A DNA stretch of 33,260 nucleotides from positions 1 to 33,260 of the forward strand of contig JAGWRU010000021.1 of the NCBI GenBank assembly GCA_028869595.1. Direction: 5' to 3'. Below the pieces are notes generated by a model, which had not been told where the DNA came from, ran no database searches, and worked only from the letters and a program-made list of their open reading frames with translations. Each line of letters opens with the position of its first letter. Within the stretch, counting starts at the first letter, position 1. The DNA is from Rhodospirillales bacterium (GTDB lineage Bacteria; Pseudomonadota; Alphaproteobacteria; Acetobacterales; Acetobacteraceae). Below, one piece after another: positions 16,201-23,802 of the stretch. The position numbers and the translations under genes are program-made.

Positions 16201-16822
16201 GCTGGCGAATGCGCTGGATGAGCGTCTGTGGCAGGCAGCGCCGGCCGTCGAACCGCCGCTCGGCGGGACGGTGCGGTTGCTGATGATGGGCACCGCGACG
16301 CATGGCGCGGACATGGCGGAGGTCTTGCCGGCGCTGGAGCGGCTGGTCGACGAACTCGGCACCCGGGTGGCCATCGATGTCATCGGCATGACGGCAGGCG
16401 AGGAATTGCCGGAATGGATCAACCGCATCGCCGTGCCGCGCCAGGCGGGGCTGTCCTATCCCGGCTTCGTCGATTGGTTCAGCCGCCGCGCGGCCTGGCA
16501 GATCGGCGTGGTGCCGCTGGCCGATACCGGTTTCAACCGGGCGAAATCGGCAATCAAGACTCTGGATTTCGCGGCGCTGGGGCTGGCGGTGCTGGCCTCC
16601 GACGTACCCGCCTATCAAGGGTCTCTGGCGGCGGGCAAAGCCGGGATGCTGGTTGCCAATACCACTGATGCCTGGTTCGCGGCCTTGCTGGAATTCGTCC
16701 GCAACGATGCGAAGCGCGCTGCGGCGCAGGCGGCGGCGCGCGCGGGCTTTGCCCGTCACACGCTGGCCGCGCTGGCGCCGGGGCGGCTGAAGGCGGTCCG
16801 CGCCGCGCTCGCGCCGGGATAA
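13259..16822 (+). CDS. Giant multi-domain glycosyltransferase (WY repeats + GT2 + two GT4-like modules)
   Basis: 1187 residues. Residues 15-120 hold three copies of a roughly 40-45-residue unit (WYLRRYPDV, WYAAQNPDI, WYVAEHPEA, each followed by a HF/HYL/HLR...G segment), a module often found at the start of polysaccharide glycosyltransferases. A GT-A family 2 domain spans about 148-395, with VVIPVYRG and the metal-binding NSDTEVP at 236-242. A GT-B-like part at about 420-770 has AHGLGGGVRRHL, a Cys cluster (C530, C544, C552, C555) after VHDYYAI, and WPETYSYTLSAALAAG. An Ala-Pro linker leads to a third module at about 840-1187, with YDLDDDLVHLP and KTLDFAALGLAVLASDVP. It probably builds a surface or secreted glycan. 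The start is uncertain: ATG 13259, with GTG 13220 possible. Confidence 0.85.
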   Translation: MVNASGAAAQLGLIVDEAWYLRRYPDVIGANLSAVEHFARFGVEEGRDPNPFFDGAWYAAQNPDIAALKLHPLLHYLRLGAAALRDPSPRFDAAWYVAEHPEAAANPLLFHLRQGQARGYATEPRRAIAEYLPVASRPPPPPARPGLVVDVVIPVYRGLAETQRCLSSVLNDPARPPGRVIVIDDHSPEKPLSAWLDGLAASGRIVLLRNGKNLGFVASVNRGMEAAGRADVVLLNSDTEVPPGWLARLTAQAYAGPRIASVSPFSNNATICSYPDFAGGGLAFGMDVAALDAACARANPGRFVAVPTTVGFCMYIRRAALDDVGVFDVETFGRGYGEECDFCMRAEARAWQHRLACDVFVYHAGAVSFGPGAKESGKAAALISARHPTYDRKVATFVQRDPTAPSRFALTAAIFAASALPVILLVAHGLGGGVRRHLRDLVAGAAGRAHFLLLDAGARGAELSVPALPGHPVLSLAPDRVADMAALLLGFGVARVHLHHLMGMEMDVRALIHALGVPFDTTVHDYYAICPQVNLLPHPDGNWCGEPGPAVCNACIAARPNHGARDIHAWRLGHAWMLAEAARLICPSADVAARLARFGHPGGIVVPHETLAPPAPRLPRLKAKEALRVAVLGVLSAHKGRALVLGVAAAVPASELEIELIGYPEDPLPAWAKKRIRVTGRYEESDLPGLLARHAPHLVWFPQQWPETYSYTLSAALAAGSPVAATRLGALTARLAGRAGTWLIDANAGSTEWQAAFQTIAAALRSGTARAAKSARPAPPRRPAGAFYPDAYLAPFAPAPAPAPGATVAPAALSRATSSRAAVPVKPALRAAHLDLRRRGRIAAVIVPERYDDGAPTPCGHIRLLLPMEHLAARRPIDLVLASPAEALRYRADLLITQRHAAGDAAAARALLAHAKASGARLIYDLDDDLVHLPRDHADAARLRPLAPMVRGLLGGADAVWTSTAALGAAVAPLSRHRPAVLANALDERLWQAAPAVEPPLGGTVRLLMMGTATHGADMAEVLPALERLVDELGTRVAIDVIGMTAGEELPEWINRIAVPRQAGLSYPGFVDWFSRRAAWQIGVVPLADTGFNRAKSAIKTLDFAALGLAVLASDVPAYQGSLAAGKAGMLVANTTDAWFAALLEFVRNDAKRAAAQAAARAGFARHTLAALAPGRLKAVRAALAPG
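15647..15670 (+). repeat. Four GCGCCC hexamers in the glycosyltransferase linker
   Basis: Four perfect tandem copies encode alternating Ala-Pro at residues 797-804, between the second and third modules. Because the unit is six bases, expansion or contraction alters only linker length. Confidence 0.85.
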
Positions 16823-16861
16823 GGCAAGATCGCCGGTCGATCGACGCTCCTGCGCGCGGGA

Positions 16862-18412
16862 TCAATCCATCGCCGCATGCGCGGGATCGGGTGGGGCGGC
16901 GCCGAGTTTGGGTTTGCGCATCAGCAGCAGCAGCAGCAGCGCCGGCAGCGTCGTGTAGATCATGAATTTGTAGTCATCGACATAGGCGGTGATCTGCGCC
17001 TGCTGGTTGATCACCGCATCCAGCGCCGCCGCGCCGTGCTGCGTTGCCGGGTCCCAGGCATGCTGCACCGCGCCGCCCGATTGCAGGGCGCGGTTGAAGG
17101 GGGTGACGTCGGCGCTGATCTCGGCATGCAGCGCCTGGGTATTGCGCGCCAGCAGGGCGGAAGTGATCGAGACGCCGATCGCCGCCCCGATATTGCGGAA
17201 CAGGCTGAACATCGAGGCGCCATCGGTGCGCAGCGCCGGCGCCAGGGTGGCGAAGGCCAGCACCTGCAGCGGGATGAAGATGAAACCCAGCCCGAAGCCC
17301 TGAATGATGACGGTCACGATCAGATGGGTCTGAGAGATGTCGGGCGTCCAGCCGGTCATGTCCCATAGAGACCAGATCAGCAGCAGAATACCGATCGCCA
17401 TCAGCATGCGCGGGTCGGACCGGTTGGATATGCGGCCCGCGATCATCATCGCCGCCATGGTGCCGATGCCACGCGGCGCCATCACCAGGCCGGCGGTTTC
17501 CACCGGGTAATTCGCCAGCCCCTGCAGCCAGGGCGCCATCAGCGCCGAGGAGGAAACCAGGATGGTGCCGACCGAAAACATCAGCACCAGGCCTGAGGAG
17601 AAATTGATGTCGCGGAACAGGCTGGGGCGGATGAACGGGTTGCGGGCGGTGAACAGATGGACGACGAACAAATAGATGCCGAGTCCGCCCAGCACCGCCT
17701 CGGTGATGACCTCGCGCGAGGAGAACCAGTCCTGGTCCTGGCCGCGGTCGAGCATCATCTGCAGGCCGCCGACGCCGATCGCCAGCACGATGAAGCCGAT
17801 CCAGTCGAAACGCAGACTGTCATTCGGCCGGCCTTTCGGCATGAAGAACAGCAGCCCGCCGGTTGCCAGAATGCCGAACGGCAGATTGACGTAGAACACC
17901 CAGCGCCAATTGTAGATTTCGGTCAGATAGCCGCCCAGCGTCGGACCCAGGATCGGCCCGATCATCACCCCCACGCCCCACATCGCCATGGCCGAGCCGC
18001 GCTGCTCGGGCGGGTAGATATCCAGCATCGTGGCCTGCGACAGCGGCACCAGCGCGGCGCCGAATACGCCCTGGGCGAGGCGGAATACCACCATCTGCAT
18101 CAGCGATTGCGCCGCCCCGCACATCATCGAGGTGACGGTGAAGCCGATCAGGCAGACGACGAACAGATATTTCCGTCCGAAGCGCGCGGCCAGCCAGCCG
18201 ACCGGGGCGGTCATGATCGCCGCCGCCGTGATGTAGGAGGTCAGGACCCAGGTGATCTCGTCGAACGTCGCCGACAGGCTGCCCTGCATATAGGGCAGCG
18301 CCACGTTGGCGATGGTCGAATCGAGCGCCTGCATCAGCGTCGCGCCCATCGCGCAGATCGTGATGATCCCGCGATGGGCGACGGGTTCGTAGTCTGGGCC
18401 GTCCGCGGCCAT
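16862..18412 (-). CDS. emrB: DHA2-family multidrug efflux MFS transporter
   Basis: 516-residue inner-membrane drug/proton antiporter with 14 predicted transmembrane segments. LDSTIANVALPYMQG near 30-44 is the DHA2 motif D1 region, GWLAARFGRKYLF at 77-89 is MFS motif A, and GPILGPTLGGYL near 152-163 is motif C. The hydrophilic loop near 430-475 is typical of EmrB. It follows emrA by 11 bases, forming the inner-membrane pump of a tripartite system; the outer-membrane channel is not in the window. The C-terminal six-leucine run is coded by a CAG/CTG repeat. Substrates are unknown. Confidence 0.93.
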   Translation of the reverse strand: MAADGPDYEPVAHRGIITICAMGATLMQALDSTIANVALPYMQGSLSATFDEITWVLTSYITAAAIMTAPVGWLAARFGRKYLFVVCLIGFTVTSMMCGAAQSLMQMVVFRLAQGVFGAALVPLSQATMLDIYPPEQRGSAMAMWGVGVMIGPILGPTLGGYLTEIYNWRWVFYVNLPFGILATGGLLFFMPKGRPNDSLRFDWIGFIVLAIGVGGLQMMLDRGQDQDWFSSREVITEAVLGGLGIYLFVVHLFTARNPFIRPSLFRDINFSSGLVLMFSVGTILVSSSALMAPWLQGLANYPVETAGLVMAPRGIGTMAAMMIAGRISNRSDPRMLMAIGILLLIWSLWDMTGWTPDISQTHLIVTVIIQGFGLGFIFIPLQVLAFATLAPALRTDGASMFSLFRNIGAAIGVSITSALLARNTQALHAEISADVTPFNRALQSGGAVQHAWDPATQHGAAALDAVINQQAQITAYVDDYKFMIYTTLPALLLLLLMRKPKLGAAPPDPAHAAMD

Positions 18413-18423
18413 GGCGCGTGCTT

Positions 18424-19518
18424 TCAGAACAGATCCGAAAGGCTGCGTGTATGGCCGGTGTCGATATCGGCCTCCACGCTCATGCCCGCGCGCAGCGGCA
18501 GGCCGTTCTTCTGTTCGTCGATGACGATACGCACCGGAATGCGCTGCACCACCTTCACCCAGTTGCCGGAGGTGTTCTGCGCCGGCAGCACGGAGAATTC
18601 AGAGCCGCTGACCGGCGAGATGCTCTCGACATGGCCTTTCCAGTGATGGCCCGGATAGGTATCGACGGTCACCGTCACCGCATCGCCGGGCTTCACCCAG
18701 GTCAGTTCCGTCTCCTTGGGATTGGCGGTGACCCAGGCGCGCTGCGTCGCCACCAGCCCGAAAGCAGCCTGCGAGGCGCCAAGATACATGCCCGGCTGGA
18801 CACTGTCGACCTGGGTGACGATGCCGGCGAAGGGTGCGCGGATGACGCTGCGGCGCAACTGGCGCTCCGCCTCGTCCACCTTGGCCTGGGCGGCGCGGTA
18901 CTGCGCCAGATGCATGATATCGGGCGTCGGATTGCCGCCCAGCTTGGCCAGTTGCACCTCGGCCTGGACTTTCAGCGCATCGACGCCCTGCTGGTCCGCC
19001 TGCACCTGGAAGCGCGAATTATCGTATTCGGCGCGCGTCACCCCGCCACTTTTCACCAGATTGGCGAAGCGCTGAAGATTGGCCTGGTCGGAGGCAAGCT
19101 GCGCCTGCTTGACGCGGACATCGCGCAGCATGCGCTGATAATCGAGCACTTCCGCCTTCAGGTCGGAGACCAGGCTGTCGCGATTGGCCTTCGCCTCGCT
19201 GACCGCGATCTGAAAGCGCAGCGGATCGAGGCGCAGCAGCACCTCTCCCTTGCTGACGACCTGACCTTCATGCACCGGCACATCGGCGACGATCCCCGAG
19301 ACGTCGGTGGCGACCGACACTTTCGGCGCCTGGATATAGGCATCGTCGATCGAGACATAGCGCCCGCCGGTCAGCCAGAATATCAGCGCGGCGATGGCGA
19401 CGATGACGATCCCGCCCAGCATCAGGAGCGGGCGCAGCAGCGGCGAACGGCGGGTGCGCCCGCGCGTCTGCGCCTCGGCCACACGCGGCGCGGCAGGGGA
19501 GGCGGTGGTCTGAGACAT
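18424..19518 (-). CDS. emrA: Membrane fusion (HlyD/EmrA family) subunit of the efflux pump
   Basis: 364 residues. One membrane anchor lies at about 29-50, then the barrel-sandwich half-motif YVSIDDAYIQAPKVSVATDVSG, a coiled-coil hairpin at about 100-190, the second half-motif VIRAPFAGIVTQVDSVQPG, and a beta-barrel ending DIDTGHTRSL. It links EmrB to an outer-membrane channel across the periplasm. The ATG at 19518 overlaps the marR stop by one base (TGATG), so the start is well fixed and translation is probably coupled. Confidence 0.93.
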   Translation of the reverse strand: MSQTTASPAAPRVAEAQTRGRTRRSPLLRPLLMLGGIVIVAIAALIFWLTGGRYVSIDDAYIQAPKVSVATDVSGIVADVPVHEGQVVSKGEVLLRLDPLRFQIAVSEAKANRDSLVSDLKAEVLDYQRMLRDVRVKQAQLASDQANLQRFANLVKSGGVTRAEYDNSRFQVQADQQGVDALKVQAEVQLAKLGGNPTPDIMHLAQYRAAQAKVDEAERQLRRSVIRAPFAGIVTQVDSVQPGMYLGASQAAFGLVATQRAWVTANPKETELTWVKPGDAVTVTVDTYPGHHWKGHVESISPVSGSEFSVLPAQNTSGNWVKVVQRIPVRIVIDEQKNGLPLRAGMSVEADIDTGHTRSLSDLF

Positions 19519-20081
19519 CAGGCAATCTCCTGCAGCGCCACGTCCCGCGTGGCGGGGGCGCCCGGCGCGGCGCGATCGGCGCTTTGCGCGGCTTCGGCAA
19601 GGCCGACCGCCTCGCCGCGCCGGGGGCGGAATTCCTGGACCAGAGAGGCTTTCATGCGCGTCAGCCCGGCGCTGACTGCGGCCAGCGTCGGCGTGTCGAT
19701 GCCGGCAAAGGTGATCGCCGCCATCTCCCCGCGCTGACGGTCGATTTCGCGCAATTCGCGCAGCGCCGCCTGACGCAGATGCAGCCGCCAGACGCGCCGG
19801 TCGCGCGGATCGGGGCGGCGTTCGACCATGCCGCGCCGTTCCAGCCGGTCGATCAGGCGGGCGACCGAGATCGGCTCCACCTCCAGCATCTCGGCGAGTT
19901 CCTTTTGCGACATGCCGGGGTGGCGTTCCAGCCAGATCAGGATCGCCCATTGCGCGCGCGTCATGCCGCGGGCGCGGGCGCGCTTGTCGGCGTTGATGCG
20001 CAGCAGGCGTGCGACATCGTGCAGCAGGAACAGCAGATCCGGACCGAGCGCGTCGCTCTCGGCGCTTGCTGCGCTACCCAT
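19518..20081 (-). CDS. MarR family transcriptional regulator of the emrAB operon
   Basis: 187 residues. The winged helix-turn-helix spans about 40-115: MTRAQWAILIWLERHPGMSQ, ELAEMLEVEPISVARLIDRLERRG as the recognition region, then the wing RRPDPRDRRVWRL with the conserved DxRD-type motif. It is the first gene of marR-emrA-emrB and very likely represses its own operon until a ligand binds. ATG at 20081 is preceded by GGGAGG at five bases; upstream in-frame ATGs at 20096 and 20135 lack one. The candidate operator lies at 20163-20182. The C-terminal tail after about residue 150 is longer than usual. Confidence 0.9.
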   Translation of the reverse strand: MGSAASAESDALGPDLLFLLHDVARLLRINADKRARARGMTRAQWAILIWLERHPGMSQKELAEMLEVEPISVARLIDRLERRGMVERRPDPRDRRVWRLHLRQAALRELREIDRQRGEMAAITFAGIDTPTLAAVSAGLTRMKASLVQEFRPRRGEAVGLAEAAQSADRAAPGAPATRDVALQEIA

Positions 20082-20162
20082 GACGGCCTCCCTCATGACG
20101 GGCTTTGCCGGCAGGGGGTGGGGCGCACGCGGCAAGGCGGCGGCCTCTGTCCTGACGGGCTG

Positions 20163-20182
20163 ATAATAAGCATGGTTATGAT
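20163..20182. promoter_or_regulatory. Candidate MarR operator
   Basis: A 20-bp dyad, AT-A-ATAA-G-CATG-G-TTAT-G-AT, has only two mismatched base pairs and sits in an AT-rich island about 80 bases upstream of the marR start. Length and position suit a MarR dimer. On the minus strand it includes TATTAT, a possible -10 element, so binding would block transcription. Confidence 0.5.
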
Positions 20183-20269
20183 ATGCACCGTGCCGAACTC
20201 TTCGCCACTCCCATCCCTATGCGTGCGTCGCATGGCGGTACTGCACGCATCGGATGTGTCATTGGCACG

Positions 20270-20300
20270 AAAACGCCCGCCCCTGGTCGGGGCGGGCGTC
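20270..20300 (-). terminator. Rho-independent terminator of the oxidase/MHS transporter operon
   Basis: On the minus strand an 11-bp perfect GC-rich stem (20299-20289 with 20283-20273) encloses a five-base GACCA loop. It is followed by TTTT (20273-20270). It lies 35 bases past the transporter stop and separates this operon from marR-emrAB on the same strand. Confidence 0.8.
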
Positions 20301-20334
20301 GCATCGCGCCTTGGGTCGGGCGGGCCGGTGCGGC

Positions 20335-21600
20335 CTATCGCACGCCGTAGCGCCGGCAGGCCCACAGGCTGATCAGGCTGAGGCAGGCCGCGAACAGGAT
20401 ATAGAGCCCCGCCGCCGCGTCATTGCCGGTGACATGGACCAGCCAGGTGACGGTCAGCGGGGTGATGCCGCCGAATACGAGCTGGGCCAGCACATAGGCG
20501 ATGGACACGCCGGAGGTGCGGTTTTCGGCCGGAAACAGCTCGGCCAGCACCGCCGGCGCGGTGGCGTAATAGCCGCAATAGAAGACGATGTTCATGATCG
20601 CCTGGATGGCGATCAGGGTGCCGAGCGTCGGGCTGGCCAGCAGCCACAGGAACAGCGGATAGACGATCACCGCGCCGATGATCCCCGCCGTCGCCATCAC
20701 CCGGATGCGCCCGATTCGATCGGACAGCCCGGCGAAGAAAGGCGGTAGCAGCGTGTTGATCATCCCGGCGACCACCGTGCCGAGCACCGCCAGATCGCGC
20801 GGCAGATGCAGATGGGTATAGGCGAAATTCGGCATGTAGATGTTCAGATAGCTGCCCGCCGCGCCGACCGCGACGATGCCGGCGCCGGCCAGCACGCGGC
20901 CTTTTTCGTGCCGTGCCAGATCGCGCAGCGGGTGGCGATGCGGAGCGGGGGCGAATTCCGGGGATTCCTCCATCCGGTTGCGCATATAAAGCGCCACCGG
21001 CCCGATCAGCAGACCGACCGCGAAGGGGATGCGCCAGCCCCAGGCGGCGGCCTCGGCCGGCGGCAGAAGATGGCTGACGGCATAGGCGGCGAGCGAGGCG
21101 CAGAGCACCGCGAAGCCCGAGGCCGCCCATTGCAGGCTGGCATAGAAGCCGCGCCGGTTCGGGTCCTGTTCGGCCAGCAGGGCGGTGGCGCTGCCGAATT
21201 CCCCGCCGGCCGAAAACCCTTGCAGCAGGCGGGCCACCACCAGGGCGATCGGCGCGGCGATGCCGACACTCGCATAGGGCGGCATCAGCGCGGTCATCAG
21301 CATGCCGGCCATCATCAGCATGGCCGACAGCACAAGTCCGGCCCGGCGGCCGCGAATATCGGAATAGGCGCCGATCACGATCGCTCCCAGCGGGCGCACC
21401 AGATAGGCGATGGCGAAGGTCGCGAGGCTGAGCATCAGCGAGGTCGACTGGCTCGCCGTCGGGAAGAACTGATGCGACAGGGTGATCGCGAAGACCCCGA
21501 ACAGCACGAGATCGTACCATTCGAACACCGCGCCGATATTGCAGGCGATCACCGTGCGCAGACTGACGCGCGACGGGGGCGGGGCGAGGACGGTGCTCAT
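20335..21600 (-). CDS. MHS-family (metabolite:H+ symporter) MFS transporter
   Basis: 421 residues, 12 predicted transmembrane segments. The N-terminus NIGAVFEWYDLVLFGVF and the loop GAYSDIRGRRAGLVLS (MFS motif A) are diagnostic of the MHS family, which includes ProP, KgtP, ShiA and CitA. The segment RLLQGFSAGGEFGSATALLAE is also conserved in that group. It imports an organic acid, betaine or amino acid with protons; the exact solute is unknown. ATG at 21600 overlaps the stop of the upstream FAD oxidase by four bases, so transport and oxidation of one substrate is likely. A terminator follows. Confidence 0.92.
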   Translation of the reverse strand: MSTVLAPPPSRVSLRTVIACNIGAVFEWYDLVLFGVFAITLSHQFFPTASQSTSLMLSLATFAIAYLVRPLGAIVIGAYSDIRGRRAGLVLSAMLMMAGMLMTALMPPYASVGIAAPIALVVARLLQGFSAGGEFGSATALLAEQDPNRRGFYASLQWAASGFAVLCASLAAYAVSHLLPPAEAAAWGWRIPFAVGLLIGPVALYMRNRMEESPEFAPAPHRHPLRDLARHEKGRVLAGAGIVAVGAAGSYLNIYMPNFAYTHLHLPRDLAVLGTVVAGMINTLLPPFFAGLSDRIGRIRVMATAGIIGAVIVYPLFLWLLASPTLGTLIAIQAIMNIVFYCGYYATAPAVLAELFPAENRTSGVSIAYVLAQLVFGGITPLTVTWLVHVTGNDAAAGLYILFAACLSLISLWACRRYGVR

Positions 21601-22922
21601 GCGCGGGTCTCCGGTGCGGGGCGGGGGGCGAAACGGGCGAAGCGTTCCAGGCGGAACGGCGCGGGATCGACGATCGGATGCGCGCCGCTGAGGAGATCGG
21701 CCATCAGATGCCCGGCGGCCGGGCCGATGCCGAAGCCATGCGCGGAAAACCCGGTGGCGATGAACAGCCCGGGCAGGCCGGCATGCGGACCGAGGATCGG
21801 CAATTCATCGGGCGTGGCATCGATCATGCCGGCCCAGCTTTCCACGATCCGCGCCGGGCCGAAGCCCGCGAAGGCGGCGCGCGCATTGGCCAGCGCGGTG
21901 GCAAGGATATCGGCCACCGGGGCCGGATCGAGGATGCGCACCGTCTCGAACGGCGAGGCGCGATCGGCGGCGAAGCGGCGCGGCATGCGCGCCTCCTCCA
22001 GGAAGCGCCGGCCGAGGCGGAGGCGCAAATGCCGCCACTGGCGGCGGAAGGCGGGCAGGAAGGCGGTGAACAGGCGCAGCGTGTCGGGCACGATATCGGT
22101 GACCGAGGTGCCGCGCTGGGCCAGCGTATGCGATCCGTCCTGGCGGCGGCGAAAGGAGAAGCCGGCGGCACTGACGATGGCGTCCGGCAGGTCGCGCGCC
22201 CCTTCCACCCGGCAGACCGAGCCGAGCACCTGCAATTGCGGCAGTGACAGCCCGGCATTGAAGGCGAAGCGCCGCGACCAGGCGCCGGCCGCCAGCACGA
22301 CGCCCGCGCAGGCGACGCGCCCGGCCTCGGTCACGATGCCGCCGATCCGCCCGCCGATCAGATCGAGGCCGCGCACCGCGCAGCCTTCGCGGATCTCCGC
22401 CCCCGCCGCCGCCGCGCGGGCGGCAAAAGCGCGCGTCGCCGCCGCCGGTTCGGCACAGGCATCCAGTGGGGAATAGGTCGCCCCGGCCCAGTTCCCGCGC
22501 AGGCCGGGCAGCAGCGCCGCCAGGGATCGCGCGGCAACCGGCCTGGCATCCATGGCGAAATCGGCCATGCGTTGCAGCCAGTCTTCCTGTCGCGCCATCT
22601 CGGCGGGGTTGGCGGCCAGGCTGACATAGCCGCATTCGCGATAGCCGAATGCCGCCCGCGCCGCCGCTGCCTGCCACAGCGGGCGGCTGGCCAGCGCCAG
22701 GGGAAGTTCCGCCCGCGCCCGCCCGACGGTGCGGATGAAGCCCCAGTTGCGCCCCGATTGTTCCGCCCCGACCGTGCCTTTTTCGCACAGCAGCACGCGC
22801 AGCCCGCGATGGGCGAGCGCCAGCGCCGTGGCGGCGCCGACAATGCCGCCGCCGATGATCGCGACATCGGTTTCACGCGGCAGAGGGGCCTGGGAAAACC
22901 CCGGGGAAAGCGCGGCGTCCAT
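21597..22922 (-). CDS. FAD-dependent amine/D-amino-acid oxidase (DAO/DadA family)
   Basis: 441 residues. The FAD-binding Rossmann motif is VAIIGGGIVGAATALALAHRG at about 20-40, with E48 of LLCEKG binding the ribose. GAEQSGRNWGFIR follows, and the C-terminal FAD contact is GLFIATGFSAHGFGIGPAAG. The family oxidises secondary or D-amines such as sarcosine, D-amino acids or opines. ATG at 22922 is chosen because the extra 16 residues from 22970 would cross the probable promoter. It is the first gene of a two-gene operon with the MHS transporter and is divergent from an IclR regulator, which probably controls it. Confidence 0.9.
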   Translation of the reverse strand: MDAALSPGFSQAPLPRETDVAIIGGGIVGAATALALAHRGLRVLLCEKGTVGAEQSGRNWGFIRTVGRARAELPLALASRPLWQAAAARAAFGYRECGYVSLAANPAEMARQEDWLQRMADFAMDARPVAARSLAALLPGLRGNWAGATYSPLDACAEPAAATRAFAARAAAAGAEIREGCAVRGLDLIGGRIGGIVTEAGRVACAGVVLAAGAWSRRFAFNAGLSLPQLQVLGSVCRVEGARDLPDAIVSAAGFSFRRRQDGSHTLAQRGTSVTDIVPDTLRLFTAFLPAFRRQWRHLRLRLGRRFLEEARMPRRFAADRASPFETVRILDPAPVADILATALANARAAFAGFGPARIVESWAGMIDATPDELPILGPHAGLPGLFIATGFSAHGFGIGPAAGHLMADLLSGAHPIVDPAPFRLERFARFAPRPAPETRA

Positions 22923-22935
22923 GGTCGAAATGGAG

Positions 22936-23004
22936 CGTTGACGACGCCGAACTGTCAACGAATATTCCAATATTCAGGATATGTGCCATATTATATTCTG
23001 AATA
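22936..23004. promoter_or_regulatory. Divergent promoter/operator region between oxidase and iclR-type gene
   Basis: An AT-rich island with stacked symmetry: CGTTGAC-N11-GTCAACG (22936-22960), the palindrome GAATATTC (22960-22967), ATATG-N3-CATAT (22979-22991), and TATTCAG-N20-CTGAATA (22971-23004). Minus-strand TATAAT is exact at 22995-22990. Plus-strand TTGACG (22938) and AATATT (22961) are 17 bases apart. IclR proteins commonly bind such dyads; which one is used is unknown. Confidence 0.55.
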
Positions 23005-23019
23005 GTGGGAGAAAAATTC

Positions 23020-23781
23020 GTGCTCACCCCGGCTCAGACATCCCGCAAAAGCTTCGACGTGCTGCGCCGCCTGGCCGCCGCCGGGCCGGCCGGCGCGGCG
23101 CTGGCCGATCTGCACGCCGCGACCGGCCTGCCCAAATCGACGCTGCACCGCCTGCTGGCGGCGTTGCTGGAGGAGGGGATGGCGATGCGCCTGCCGCAGG
23201 GACGGCGCTACGGGCTGGGGCCGGATTTATTCGCCCTGGCGCTGCAGGCCCGTGCCTCGATGGATCTGGTGGCGCTATGGCAGCCTGCCTTGCGCCGGAT
23301 CGTGGAACGCACCGGCGACAGCGCCTTCCTGCTGGCGCGCAGCGGCTATGATGCGGTGTGCCTGGCGCGGGAGGATGGGCTGATCCAGATCCGCAGCCTG
23401 ACCAGCACGGTGGGCGGGCGGGTGCCGCTGGGACTGGGCCAGGCCAGCGCGGCGATTCTGGCCCTGCTGCCGGCCCAGGAGGCGGCGGCGCTGCTGGCCC
23501 ATAACCATGACCGTCTGGCCGCCATCGACGCGGAGCTTCCCGCCCTGGCGGCGGCGGCGGTGGCCTCGGTCCGCGATGGCGGGTTCGCCCATGGCGGCGG
23601 CCGGCTGCTGGCCGATGTCGCCGGCGTCGCCTGCCCGGTGTCGCGCCGCACCGGGGTGCCCGATTGCGCGGTGTCGGTCGCCAGTATCCGTGCCCGGCTG
23701 GACGGCGCACGGCTGCCGCAGGTGGTGGCCGTGCTGCGCGAGGAGATCGCCGCCACCCTGGCCGCGATGGATGCGCCGTGA
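23020..23781 (+). CDS. IclR family transcriptional regulator
   Basis: 253 residues. The N-terminal winged helix-turn-helix (about 1-70) contains DLHAATGLPKSTLHRLLAALLEEG, and the wing YGLGPDLFAL follows. The C-terminal effector domain shows ARSGYDAVCLARE and VGGRVPLGLGQASAAILALLP, the conserved GxRxPL...G...AxLA pattern. GTG at 23020 has GGGAG at 23007-23011; another GTG at 23005 lacks a ribosome binding site. It is divergent from the FAD oxidase/MHS transporter operon and probably regulates it in response to the substrate. It converges on a small membrane protein gene with a 21-base gap. Confidence 0.92.
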   Translation: MLTPAQTSRKSFDVLRRLAAAGPAGAALADLHAATGLPKSTLHRLLAALLEEGMAMRLPQGRRYGLGPDLFALALQARASMDLVALWQPALRRIVERTGDSAFLLARSGYDAVCLAREDGLIQIRSLTSTVGGRVPLGLGQASAAILALLPAQEAAALLAHNHDRLAAIDAELPALAAAAVASVRDGGFAHGGGRLLADVAGVACPVSRRTGVPDCAVSVASIRARLDGARLPQVVAVLREEIAATLAAMDAP

Positions 23782-23802
23782 CCGCCGCCGGGCGGGCGCG
23801 GC

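Noticed and set aside
16922-16940. CAG trinucleotide run
   Set aside because: It codes for a leucine run in the last transmembrane helix of EmrB on the opposite strand, an ordinary codon-usage effect.
20263-20280. Sigma-54-like TTGGCACGAAAACGCCC on the plus strand
   Set aside because: The spacing is off by one base, it overlaps the terminator, and no plus-strand gene follows.
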